From Desmodesmus armatus (lineage: Eukaryota > Chlorophyta > Chlorophyceae > Sphaeropleales > Scenedesmaceae), in assembly GCA_007449985.2 (NCBI GenBank), contig VIIQ02000218.1, forward strand, positions 104,042 through 168,041: a stretch of DNA of 64,000 nt, in the 5' to 3' direction. The translations under genes were made by a program, and so were the position numbers. The notes below the pieces were generated by a model, which ran no database searches, was not told the origin of the DNA, and was given only the letters and a program-made list of their open reading frames with translations. Within the stretch, counting starts at the first letter, position 1. Each line of letters opens with the position of its first letter. Below, piece by piece: positions 48,901 to 58,468 of this stretch.

Positions 48901-50077
48901 TGGTGCTAAACAATGAACAATGAAGGTGTTACACGGTTAAGCACTACGCTACGCACTACGTTGCAACTCCCCCCTGGTGCTGACAGTGTGGTCTCATACC
49001 GGTCAGTCAGTCAGTCAGTGTTCGTTACAATACAAAGAGGCCTCAAGGACCCAGCCAACCCAATGCAAGCCCCGGGACCCACTCAGTCACAGCGTGCACT
49101 GTACAGTAGTTGTCTTACGCTGCAACTCTGATCCAATCAGCCATGCAGCAGTATCATCTGGATTGGTGAGCGCTCCTTCCTTACGTCGGTCAGGTCCCCG
49201 GTTCAATTCCTGAAGCAGGCAGTTCTTGCATGCACCTCCACAATCCAGCGGCGGGCGTCTCTCCCATGAGCCTGCTGCTGACGCTAACGGTGCTACAGCA
49301 CACTCAGCAGACATGCCCAGGCATCACATTGCGCCCTGGCAGCTGCAGCTGTCGCTATGGGGGTGTCCTGGGGTTGGTTTGACGACGTACAGGCACCCCC
49401 ACCCCACAGCTGCCGGGACCGCCTGGGACCTGCCACAATTACTCTACTGTCTTTACTCATACTGTTCTGGATTTAAATATACACTTTCTGTTTAATGTAT
49501 AGCTTGGGTTTTGCTATCGTACCCTCAATAATGCTATGCTGATTTTTTTGAACTCGTTCAACGCCCTCCCTGTATGTGTGCAGGGTTTGTGGCGGAGTGG
49601 CAGGGTCAGCCGTGGAATGTTGATGGCTGGGGTGGCGTGCCTGTTGACATCACAGCAACCATTGAGAAGGACAAGACAACCACATGCCTGCAGGTACAGA
49701 GAGGGAGGGGGGCTTGGGGTATGGGATTTTTGAGGTTCAGGGTGTCATGAGCAGATCGTTGTTTGATGGGTTGTGGCAGAGTCCTACTTTGCTGCAGGAG
49801 AGGTGTGCAAGCCAGTGTTGCTCTTGGTGTACATGCGGAGAGTCTTGTTGATGTCACCCCTACCACACATGTGAACGTTCAGATGACAACGTATGTGTGC
49901 GGAAACCTGTCCGTGTCCCCCCCCCCCCCCAGGCTGAGGCCAATGCCAGCATTGTGCACAGTGTTGCTCCCTTTGGCAACAGACACATCACACAGCTGTC
50001 GGGGGCGTTTGAACTGCTGCGGCCCAACGTGAAGGACATCCTCTACACACTGGAGGTGAGGGACACACAGCAACAGC

Positions 50078-50110
<33 letters not shown>

Positions 50111-51653
50111 ATCGTGATGTGTTTGTATTGAAGTTTGTTTGTACTGGTGATGAATGGTGGTGCTGTCACTGCTGTTTTGATGGAGTGTGTGTCATAAAAA
50201 CCTTGACTTGCAGCAGAAGTAGTGACATTGCAGAGAGTGCAGGCACAGCACAGTGCCCTGTGTTTTCCAAATTGTCGCAGCTTGAGTATGTTGGTTTCAG
50301 TGGCGCTTACTTGCATGCTGTGCCATGTCGTGCTGTGCTGTGTGCAGGCCAACACCTTCAAGGATGGCCTGCTGGGTGGCAATGACCACGCAGGTGCTGG
50401 ACTCATGCTCACACGCATGGCTGAGGTGAGCGTGTGTTGGGGGGGAGGGGGGGGGGAGAGGAGTTGAACACAAAATGGGTCGTGATGGTTGGTCGTGGAC
50501 ACACACCTTGCCCCGCATGCCGTTATACCATTGTTATCCATTGATTCTGTCCCCGGCTCCAAACAAAAATGCACAACACAACACAAGAAAGCGCCCTGTG
50601 GGTGTCAGTGTCCCCTGCATCACCCAACATGCCCCCACCCTAGTCCATTGCTCCCCCCCCTCTTCCCTTGCAGAACGGCAACATCATGAAGGGTCCCGTT
50701 GGTGTGGGAGTCTCCCTCCCCCCGCCCCCTTACCACCACCACCACCACACCTTGCCCCGTGTGCCCACACATGCTCTCTTCACGCTGACCATGTGTATTC
50801 TTGCCCCCTTTCTCTTGCAGAACGGCAACATCAGGAAGGGTCCTGTGGGTGTAGGTGTGCGCATCCAGGAGAACATGAGGGTGGGACCTCTCAAGGTGGA
50901 GGCAGTGGCAGCACAGGTGAGGGGAGGGGGGGCAGATACGTGCAGATCAGTCAACAACTGCATTGTCACTTTCGAACACCAGAGCTGGACTGAGCTGGAC
51001 TGATCACCCCAACATGCCTTTCCAGCAACTGGGGGGCTGCAGTTCGTTGTGTCTTTTTGAGTTTGGCAGCTGCCCAAGGTTTGTGCTGGCCAGCTTTGAC
51101 CAGCTGTGACCCACCACTGCAGTTGCAGCACTCGTGAGTAATGAACTTGTTTGATGACATGGTGACATCGGCTGTGTATGTGTGTCTAGGTCCGTGGCGA
51201 GACGCCCATGGGAGGTCGTGATGAGGGCTGGGCGGCGCGCGCCTTCGTGCTGCACGACTGGATCCCGGTGGGTCGTGTGTGTGTGGGTGGGGGGTGGGTG
51301 GGTGGGGGGGGGCATGCACAGCAGGAATTGATACCCAGGGGGGGGGGGGCGCTGGACAGCAGAAGTGTAGGAACCAGGGGGCCGACACAGGGTATGAAAT
51401 GGTTGTTGTGTTCTGTCTTCTTTCCTGACTGCTGAGTCCCAAAGTGGAACCTGCGCTATGGACTGATTGGTTGAGCCCCCTTGTCCAACACGCATTGCTG
51501 TTGCTGCTGCTGCTGCTGTAGGGTCTGGCGATGAACTTTGACTGGTACCAGGAGCGCACCAAGGATGAGTCATCCACCATTGGGGGCTGGGCTACAGCAC
51601 TGGGATACGACTTTGGCACACCAGGTGGGGGCTGCTTGATCTTTGTGTGTTTT

Positions 51654-51684
<31 letters not shown>

Positions 51685-53321
51685 GGGGGCTGGTTTTCTG
51701 TGGGTGTGGTGGGCGTGCACAGATTGCACGCCACATCGTATTCATGGATGGAGGGGGGGGGTCAGTCAGTGTTCGTTCCAAAGGGCCCCCGAGAGGCCCA
51801 GCCGACCCAATGCAAGCCCCGGAACACAGTCCATGTCCGCCCTTGTATTTCAAGGTGCCCAACCACCTGTGTTAGCATCCCAGGAGAAGAAGGGTTTCCG
51901 TGGTGGGAATCCTGCATGGCTGCCTGAATCAATGCTTGAGCATAGCAGCGCACACTTTGATATCCTCCTGCTAAAGTGGTAGTGGAGTTGGTTAGGCAGC
52001 TGCCTCATGTCAATGAGGTTGCGGTATCGAAACCAAGAAAGATGTGCCAGCCAGCTGAATATGTCAGCGATCATTGCCTGTCAAACCATCACACATGGCC
52101 GCATTATGCCTTGGGGTGTGCCTTTCCCTGGTGCAACTCCTTACTTCCGCGGCCCACATCAGATACACCTGCATGGTTGGGGCCGTGCGGAGTGGCGGGT
52201 GCTGCCACGGTTGCTGCCGGTGACCCTGGTGGCGCCTCGGTGGCACGTCATTCGGCGGGTCTGGCTGTGCAGGTGCGGCTGACACCCGGAGTCCCTACCC
52301 ACGGTCGGCTGTAGCAACCCACTGCAGCCAGCCACTAGTACTGGGACCACATCGCTGCTTTGACCTAGCGCCCTCCCCCCCTGCCTTGTCATTTTGCTCC
52401 ACACAACACCATACTACTCGGCATGTCTTCCTGTCTGCATGGAGCCGGCTGCAGCCAAAACATCTTGGAGTCATCCCCTCATTGCAACAGCTTCACCTGC
52501 CTCCCTCCTTCCAACCTGCCACGCCCCCTCCCCCACATGTTTTCTTGGGCGTCGATCGCAATTAAGCTGTCGTGTGCACAACATGTAGCCTGAGCTGGTC
52601 GCCCCCGCCCCCCCCCCTCCCCATCTGTCCACATTACACAGGTGGCTACCCTGCTGCCATGGAGGTTGACTGGGTGTCAGGCAGTGACGTGGTGCACGTT
52701 GACGCCAGCCTCTACGCACCATACGACTGGAAGCCAGCTTGGCTGCTGCTCATCCCCGCTGTCAACTGGGCCAAGGACTGGTGGCGGTGAGTTTGTATAT
52801 GGGATATGGAGGGTGGTGTGTGGGGGAGTGGGGGGGAGGGGTGTGGGGGGGGGGGGGGGGGGGGAGGCATTGCCATGGGGTGTGTAAGCGTGGAAGGATG
52901 GTGATGGATGGGGAGGCCTCTAGTGCAGGAAGGAAGGTGGCGACAAGTGTGTATGTGTGTGTGTGTGGGGGGGGGGGGGGGAGTAGTATGTTTGGGAGCC
53001 CGCTTGGCTGCTGGTCATCACTGCTGTCAGGGTGACAGCTGGGATGAGCAGCAGCCAGGCGGGCTCTCAAACATACTACTCCACCTCCTCCCCCCCTCCC
53101 CAGTGGGCCAGAGACTGGTGGCGGTTAATTTGTTCCAGGGGGGGGGGGTGGAGTATGTGTTTCCTGTCAGCGGGCGTACATGTGGAGCCTCACACTTCAG
53201 TAGTCTCAAAACGGCAGTCAAAAGTTGGGGTTGATACAGGAAGCAAAGGCGTGTTCCTGCCAAAACAAGTGTTTTTACACATAGAAACTGTTCATATGTT
53301 GTGCACTGCTCCTGCCGTCGC

Positions 53322-53363
<42 letters not shown>

Positions 53364-53844
53364 AGGCGCTGGCGTGACAGCCGCCGTGGTGTTGAGGAAG
53401 AGGAGGAGGTCGAAATTGAGGAGGAAGAGGAGGGCATGATGGGCGGGGCGGACCTGGGCGCTATGCTGCAGGGCATGAGCGGACCCGACGCACAGGTAAG
53501 AGGGAGGCTGACTGCCTGAAAACCTGTTGGTGGCGCATTGGCACAATCTGGACTGCTTTCAGTTGCGTTGATGGCCCAGGGGAGGGGGGGAGAGAAGCAT
53601 CGCCATACATATGCCATGAATACGCAGATTGACAACTGGGTTGTGCATGTTTATTCTTGTTGACATGGGTGGTTTTCCACAGCAGGCCCTTCACCCCCAC
53701 CCACACCACCCGACACACCATGATGTCATATCTGATGTCGCTGTACTGACACTGCGTGTGTTGTCCCTGCAGGCGATGCTGCAGCAGCTGATGCAGTCAG
53801 GTGGCCTGCAGCAGCTGATGGGAGGAGGGGGACGCATGGGCTGA
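37705..53844 (+). CDS. TOC159: TOC159-like chloroplast protein-import receptor GTPase
   Basis: Twenty-three exons: 37705-37733, 37806-37869, 38247-38358, 39231-40307, 40699-40777, 41140-41244, 41971-42106, 42350-42465, 43006-43139, 44203-44392, 45232-45389, 47055-47211, 48276-48333, 48660-48752, 49584-49693, 49933-50055, 50348-50425, 50821-50916, 51190-51267, 51522-51624, 52642-52786, 53366-53495, 53773-53844. The protein has an acidic N-terminus and a long Pro/Gln/Ala/Gly A-domain, then a coiled segment (VVDPEEAKAMQKMRAKLQEL). The GTPase domain shows the P-loop GMTGTGKSEL, G3 DTPG and the G4-like VVLTHAN. A long membrane-anchoring M-domain follows (KIMYNLAAKGDPRAQKEY, AEWQGQPWNVDGWGG, RPNVKDILYTLE, FDWYQERTKDESS). 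This receptor recognises transit peptides at the chloroplast outer envelope. The C-terminal acidic and Met/Gln-rich tail is unusual. Four one-base deletions interrupt the frame (about 39712, between 39900 and 40060, 44281 and 44328); all other phases agree. Confidence 0.85.
39231..40090 (+). other. Low-complexity A-domain of TOC159 with two frame breaks
   Basis: Runs of Gln and Ala alternate with GLGLG-type repeats (GLGLGAGLGGPRGLGGLGLK). The protein-like frame changes twice, at the C run near 39712 and in the GC-rich stretch between 39900 and 40060. Each change equals a missing base. Confidence 0.55.
40620..40672. repeat. (CTG)n tract near a 3' splice site
   Basis: About 15 CTG or CCG units end 26 bp before the acceptor at 40698. 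Confidence 0.8.
41830..41970 (+). repeat. Copy of the G3-motif exon start, (CTG)n and poly-C
   Basis: After CACCCCAG, 41830-41876 repeats the first ~47 bp of the exon at 41971, but the G3 aspartate is replaced (ATCTACACCCCTGGC, so Y in place of D). It is followed by about 22 CTG units and 16 C before the true acceptor. Confidence 0.85.
42532..42690 (+). repeat. Two copies of the G4-motif exon end with donor
   Basis: The last ~45 bp of the exon ending at 42465 (VVLTHANA, then the donor GGTGGG) recurs at about 42538-42575 and 42642-42684 (VMVLTRANA). Each is followed by a GGTGGG donor and separated by runs of G. Confidence 0.85.
42941..43005. repeat. (CTG)n tract before a 3' splice site
   Basis: About 17 CTG units followed by CCACTACCCTGCAG, the acceptor of the exon at 43006. 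Confidence 0.85.
43614..44060 (+). repeat. Three copies of the start of the exon at 44203
   Basis: A 42-bp segment encoding TPRTPGGEMLVYxQ, preceded by CAG and followed by GT, occurs at 43614-43655, 43826-43867 and 43988-44029, and again as the start of the real exon at 44203. Each copy extends about 35 bp further (MALTPTP) before dissolving into C-rich sequence. Only the fourth continues into WRPALLLNMLGLY. Confidence 0.9.
44451..45066 (+). repeat. Four copies of the end of the exon at 44203-44392
   Basis: Copies of the segment encoding YAFETGVELIQKAQPKPKAA end at 44537, 44685, 44877 and 45066, each with a GTATG or GTACG donor. G runs precede two of them. None has its own acceptor. Confidence 0.9.
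45556..45860 (+). repeat. Two copies of the end of the exon at 45232-45389
   Basis: The segment EGWAVPEDPFGAETDDEEAE, ending CACAT|GTGAG, recurs with ends at 45632 and 45859. The copies are separated by several runs of G. Confidence 0.9.
46352..46448. repeat. Foldback copy of the YYKIMYNLA exon edge
   Basis: Arms CGCCAGGTTGTACATGAACT (46372) and AGTTCATGTACAACCTGGCG pair perfectly over 23 bp (ends 46394 and 46416) around a 21-nt loop. The right arm encodes KFMYNLA, a variant of the exon start at 47055. A smaller palindrome (CCTACGGTG/GCACCGTAGG) sits at 46352-46370. Confidence 0.8.
46553..46990 (+). repeat. Four decayed copies of the start of the exon at 47055
   Basis: Copies of the YYKIMYNLAAKG segment start at about 46554, 46641, 46790 and 46922. 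They follow C-rich runs and mostly keep an AG or CAG in front. The first and third contain in-frame stops. The parent exon at 47055 has the same C run and CCAG. Confidence 0.85.
47315..47750 (+). repeat. Three copies of the end of the exon at 47055-47211
   Basis: The segment AYQEAYENEEIEQLAAYGYE with its GTACG donor recurs with ends at 47375, 47525 and 47750. G runs follow each donor region. Confidence 0.9.
47818..47970. repeat. 153-bp foldback element (MITE or small-RNA hairpin candidate)
   Basis: Left arm 47818-47890 and right arm 47897-47970 are imperfect inverted repeats separated by AGCAAC. They begin AGTGTACAGATGCCAACTTGG and end with its near-complement (CCAAGTTTGCATCTGTACACT). It lies in a TOC159 intron. 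Confidence 0.75.
48041..48080 (+). repeat. Copy of the start of the exon at 48276
   Basis: CAG|GGCTTTGTGACTGAGGCGTT and the following LDLG codons repeat the start of the real exon (GYVTEALDLG), then diverge into C runs. Confidence 0.85.
48998..49225 (+). repeat. Dispersed repeat with tRNA-like 3' part, copy 1
   Basis: CAGTCAGTCAGTGTTCGTTA and the following ~65 bp (ending CCAATGCAAGCCCCGG) recur at 51763. A tRNA-like stretch with a B-box-like GGTTCAATTCC follows at about 49200. It may be a SINE; the cloverleaf is poor. Confidence 0.4.
50079..50110. repeat. (CTG)n tract
   Basis: About ten CTG units shortly after the donor at 50055. Confidence 0.8.
50674..50712 (+). repeat. Copy of the start of the exon at 50821
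   Basis: CTTGCAG|AACGGCAACATCATGAAGGG repeats the acceptor and first ~39 bp of the real exon (NGNIRKGPVGVGV). It could be used as an alternative acceptor. Confidence 0.85.
51763..52045 (+). repeat. Dispersed repeat with tRNA-like 3' part, copy 2
   Basis: The opening GTCAGTCAGTGTTCGTTCCA through GCAAGCCCCGGAACA matches copy 1 at 48998. At about 51978-52040 a segment with A-box-like TGGAGTTGGTTAGG and B-box-like GGTATCGAAACC resembles a tRNA-derived SINE promoter. Confidence 0.4.
52968..53130. repeat. Foldback pair of the KPAWLLLIPAV exon end
   Basis: Sequence like GCTTGGCTGCTGGTCATCAC (a copy of the exon at 52642-52786) reads forward from about 52982. Its inverted copy follows at about 53036-53082, so AGTAGTATGTTTG pairs with CAAACATACTACT. 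A G run flanks the left and a C-rich run the right. The remaining exon end (WARDWWR with GGTTAA) continues at 53103. Confidence 0.85.
53320..53365. repeat. (CTG)n tract before a 3' splice site
   Basis: About 12 CTG units followed by TTGCAG, the acceptor of the exon at 53366. Confidence 0.85.
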
Positions 53845-55576
53845 TGAGGCGGCGGCAGCAGCAGCAGCAGCAGCACGCCAGCGTCAATGGCAGCAGTGAC
53901 GGCAGCAGCGAACCAGTGGTAGCCGGCAGCAGTGGCAGCAGTAGTCACCGGCAGCAGTGGCAGCATTATCACCGGCAACAGTGGCAGCAGTTGCAGCAGT
54001 GGTTGCAGTAGTCATTGGCAGCGGTGGCGGCAGCAGTGACGGCAGCAGTGCTGACCCGTTTCTGGTAGCACTCACAGCTGCTGCACTGCTTTTTGGTCAG
54101 CCACTTCAGGCAATCGTGTTCTTTGTGGGCCTGATTTTCAGGTTTTTTTGCTGCAGCTGTCCTGCAAGCAGGCTGCTTTCAACACACTCAGTGGGTTGAC
54201 ACACTGCTGACAGAAGCTGCGTGCGCACACATGGTCAAGTGTCCACACAATTGTACTAGCAGGGCATACTGTTGCTGTTATGGTGGGTTGGCTGCATGCT
54301 CCTCTTGGGTTGCTCATCAGTCTGACTGGCTGTGTGTCAACAGCAGCTGTGGGGCAGATGCAGTTTTTTGCAACACGAATTGGTGGCTGCAGATGACATG
54401 TGTGAGGCTTGTGTCTCTGGCATGGGGTTTGTCTGATGACTTGGTCAGTTAGCGTGGGCCAGTAGACTGCAGGATGAGCTGCTGTTCACACATCGCAGCA
54501 GCAGTGCGGGTACTGTTCATCATCATGTAAGTGTCAGACAGCAGAAGATTGGCTTGCTACAGGTGCAACACACCGAATGAAAGTCGATATGGACAACACA
54601 GATGAGATATTGCAATCTGCCACCCAAAGCAAAAGCAAAGCAGACCTCAGCAGCGACATGCAGCTCAAGAGTGCAATGCCATCATGTGTATGGTATGAAA
54701 CAGCATGCTTGCAAACAATTCACTCACACAAGCACCCGCTCTCTGGCAGGTGGCAGGTCCGCAGTATCCGTGCATTACATGACACCGTGCTTTCAGCTGT
54801 GCATTTGAAACCATGTGCACATCTCAAGCAGGACAGTGGGACCCAGGCCCAAAGTATGAGCCGATGGCAGATAGCTCAGATCGAATTGCAAACAGCTACA
54901 GCTGCAGCCGCCACCCAAATCCCTGAAATCCAACTGGAACTGACATCCCACTTGGAAGCGCTGCATGGAACCAAACAACAGCAATGCTCATCATTTGAGT
55001 GCCGAATCCAGTGGCGCTGGAGCCAGGTTGAGCCAACACACATCATGTGAGTAGAGTCTAGGCAGTCACTGACATGGCATGACTTATCAGTGATGTCAAT
55101 AACGGCACATAGCATGACCGCCATGGCAAAGAGAACCATTAACCAGCTGGCAGGCCTCAGGAACCGGCAGTACTGCTGCAAGGCTACTGGCACCGTGGCA
55201 CTGTGGCACAGGCAGAGCAGAAAGTGAGTGAGGAAGGCACTGAGTGGCCCCCTCACAGAGGAGAGAGACTCCTTTGGAAGGATAGAGGCCTCAAGTCTGG
55301 CCCATGGTGGCATGCCAAAGCAGTGAGACACTGGCTGCTTCATTGAACGATGGTGCATGGGCCCCAAACCTTGGGCCCCACAGAGTGACTCTGTGGCAAG
55401 GGGAGGGCGTATAACTTATAGCCGTCAGACTGCTCTGTAGTCCCCCCAACTCCACTCAGACTCCAATCGGATTTGGCATACTAGTCCAGCTAGTATGATA
55501 TGCCCCAAGTTGAGGTGCCCCAACGGTGTTGCCCATGATAGGTGCACTGGGCACCATATGTGCTACGCAAGCAAGC
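53845..55576. other. Intergenic stretch without a supported gene
   Basis: The first 200 bp are imperfect CAGCAGTGGCAGCAG-type repeats in the TOC159 3' flank. A frame of 157 codons at 54577-55050 has ordinary composition but no recognised domain and no splice context, so it is left uncalled. A palindrome CCACAGAGTGACTCTGTGG lies at about 55378. Confidence 0.5.
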
Positions 55577-56439
55577 TCAGTCAAAGAACTTGCCACCATG
55601 TCTGCCCATCTTCCGACTGCTGCAACAACTGCCTTTGTTCCCAGCTCCTCTACTGCTGCCCGCAGCAGCAAACACAACAGTGACAGGTTGACCAGTGCCA
55701 AACGTGGGCAGGTTGCACCACCACCATCCAATGCGACTGCGCAGACTTTGGCAAAGCTTCGGCAGCCCCTGACCATCTTTGTTAAAGGCGCCACCAGTGG
55801 CCCTGAACAAAAAGTCTGTGCATTCGATATCCTTGTAGGTAATCATATCCTTCCAATACTCTCCAGCTGTAATGTGGCCCAAGGCCTGGTACACGGTGTC
55901 TTGGCAGTCGTTCAGCTCTGTGCTGGTGCCTGGCCTTCCCTGCGTGGTTGAGAAAGCCTTGGTGGTTGCTGTGTGTACTGAGCACAGGCACGCCGCGCAG
56001 GCGTTATCGCCGTGCTTGCTTGGTTCTGTGCACAGCGCAGTTGACAAAATGGGGCGATCAGCTCAAAAGCATAGCATATGATGCAGTGATCTGCACTGTG
56101 TGTGGAGTAGCAGTGGTGATAGTGATGATATTATGCAGTGCACACTGTGCAAAGTTGCCTTCAAGGCATCTTGGAGATTCCTTCTGTTGGGAGATTCCTC
56201 TTGCAAACACTCAAGATGTGCCAGCAATGCCTGACTGCTGCAGGAGGCCTGCTGCAAGGGTGACATGCCTCACCACAGGCATTCTTGATGGTGTTCAGGT
56301 CCTGTGCACTGACGTCCTTCTGGGTGAACAAGCAGCTGCCAGCAGTGTTTGTAGTGCTGCTGCCACTTGCTGCTCCTGACTGAGCCATGCTGGACGCTGC
56401 TATATCGATCATCAGCAGAGCCAGCAACAGCGCATGCAT
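55577..56439 (-). CDS. Secreted 8-cysteine protein, copy C (C-terminus out of frame)
   Basis: Exons 56439-56274 and from 56025, with the family's phase-1 intron at the same codon (KNAC|EPSK), read as 204 residues to a stop at 55577. The signal peptide MHALLLALLMIDIAASSMAQ and the core SCLF, KDVSAQDLNTIK, CAACLC, TKAFSTTQGRPGT, DC and EC are preserved. After LPKLC the expected hydrophobic tail is not in this frame. A tail-like sequence (LALVNLSLLCLLL) appears in another minus frame at about 55650-55700 and runs on without a prompt stop. The copy may be a decaying paralogue with a secreted rather than anchored product, or may contain a sequence error. It lies about 50 kb from copies A and B and on the other strand. 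Confidence 0.65.
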
Positions 56440-58468
56440 GATTGTATCTTCCGGAGGAGAAGAAGAGAGGGGGTGTACTGACGGACAGCGACAGTGCCCA
56501 GTAGGAGTGTGTTGGAGAGAAGTCGAGGTCAAGCAGGCTACTGGTTACAGTGGGGCAAAAAGTAACTTGTCTAGTTTCAGGGCGCGTGTGGCGGGACCTG
56601 CGCTGCATCAAGCAAAACTACTTGATATATCTGATACCCTGGGACTTTGCTCGGGGGCTCTAGCTGCTGCTGGCTATTGGTCATCCGTCCACATCGCCTA
56701 ACAACCTTGACTTCCAGGATTCGAACTGTAAGGGGGAACGTGGGTGCTGTGCAAACGTTCAAGTGTCTTGGGCGCCTGTTGGTGGCAGTGCGTGGTGTGA
56801 GTGTGCAGGTCGTTGGCCAGCTGCTGCTTGATCGACAGGTTGATCTGCCTGCGCTGCAGCTGCTGCTGTGCGCTGCCCCAAATTCGTCTCTTTACTGCAT
56901 TCTTTCCTGTACATCAGCTATCTCCCCTGGCCAGCGCTGCATTGCGTGTGCAGCAAGGCAGTGTCCCCCCAGACACTGACAGTTGGGCTTTTGCAGCTGC
57001 TTGTGTGGAGCCTGGCAGTGCAGCAGTCGACCCCAGTTTGGTCAAACGGCCCTATCTTGCCCTCAGCACAGGACTCGTGTTCATACAGGTGTGCTGTTAC
57101 AGGTGTGTGCCTGCTACTGAAACATGCTGGCAGCCCCTAGCTCTAGCTTGCTGCCTGCTGCTGGCTGCACCACAAGCAAAGTCAAGGTTATTGGCTGTGC
57201 CAAGTTACTTTTTGCCCCACTGCACTTTCACCAAGGAGAGGCTGGCAAATGCTCAGGCTGCATGGATCTAGCAGGACTCCACCATAGATGTGTATCCCCT
57301 GAAGAGTCCTTTCTGCACACCTGGGTCGAGGGTGCCCTCCTGCTCCATGATTGCAAGCCAGTGCTGCTGCTAGAGGATCTGCAGCAGCAATGCCCCAGTG
57401 CTGAACGCGTCCCGTGCCTTTGCTTGTGCCCAGAGTGCACTGGAAGCTGAACAATTTGCCACTGTTTGCCTGGCCTTTTGACGCCGCTGCTTGTGTGCAG
57501 AATTATCGAAGTGACGGGGGTGATTCAGCTGCGGAACAGCACGTCCTGCCAGGTGCGTTGATCTGCTGCGTGAACGTAGGATTGTTTTGATGAGATTGAT
57601 TAGAACCAGCTGCGCGTAATCAAGGCTGGAAGTGCAGTCCACAGGAAGGGCACGTTGCAGATTGTGTCCGAGGTTGGGCTGTGTGTGCGCAAACGGCAGC
57701 AGGATGCATCTGCAACACGCAATCATGGCAGACCTATGAATTGCAATTGCGAATTGCGTGCGTGCTGCGTAACAGCATGCACTTTGAAACACTGAACAGC
57801 TGCCATGCTGTTCACACCTGTCAGCCTGGCATGCACATACAAGCATGTTGCCCATTCTAAACAAATGCAGAAAAACCACTCTAGTTACCGTGATAAACAC
57901 ATCAGCACCCTGTCAGCCAGGGGCTGTGCTGACCTGTGCCCAGTACTGCTATGTACTGCCTGCAGATCGCCAACTGCCACTGCGCAGCACAGACAGCAGC
58001 AGCACTACCAGGAAGCAGTGCAGATGCCTCGTGCCAGGTGGGTTGAAAGGAATTGAGCACATTTGCAGTGCTGGGAATGCAGCTGCTGGGATCCCCAATC
58101 TCTCACAGCAGCAGGTGCTCAACCACACGCACGTACTCTGAAAAAATGACAGTACAGCAGCTGCGCCAACGCGCGCGCGCGCAGCGCGTGGACTGGGCAT
58201 GCATGCCAGCACCAACAGCAGGCTGCTGCCTCATGCCAGGAGGCAGTATACCCAAGACTAGTAAAACACACACCATGGGCCCATACACGCCTGTCGAGAA
58301 GGCAAGCAAAGCTTGCACATAACAGGCTGAGGCAAGCCCAGCACAGTGCACAGGAGTAGTGCGCAGCAGCAGCAACACCTTGCATGCATGCACACCCAAG
58401 AAAGCAGCAGCAGCTGGGTGCAGCTGCAAATGTGCTGCAGATGTGCCCTAGTGTGCCCCTCACCCCAC

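Noticed and set aside
54577..55050. 157-codon plus-strand frame
   Set aside because: Plausible composition but no recognised motif, promoter or second exon; kept out of the gene list.
56700..56760. tRNA-like T-loop GATTCGAACT on the minus strand
   Set aside because: No acceptor stem or D-arm could be paired around it.
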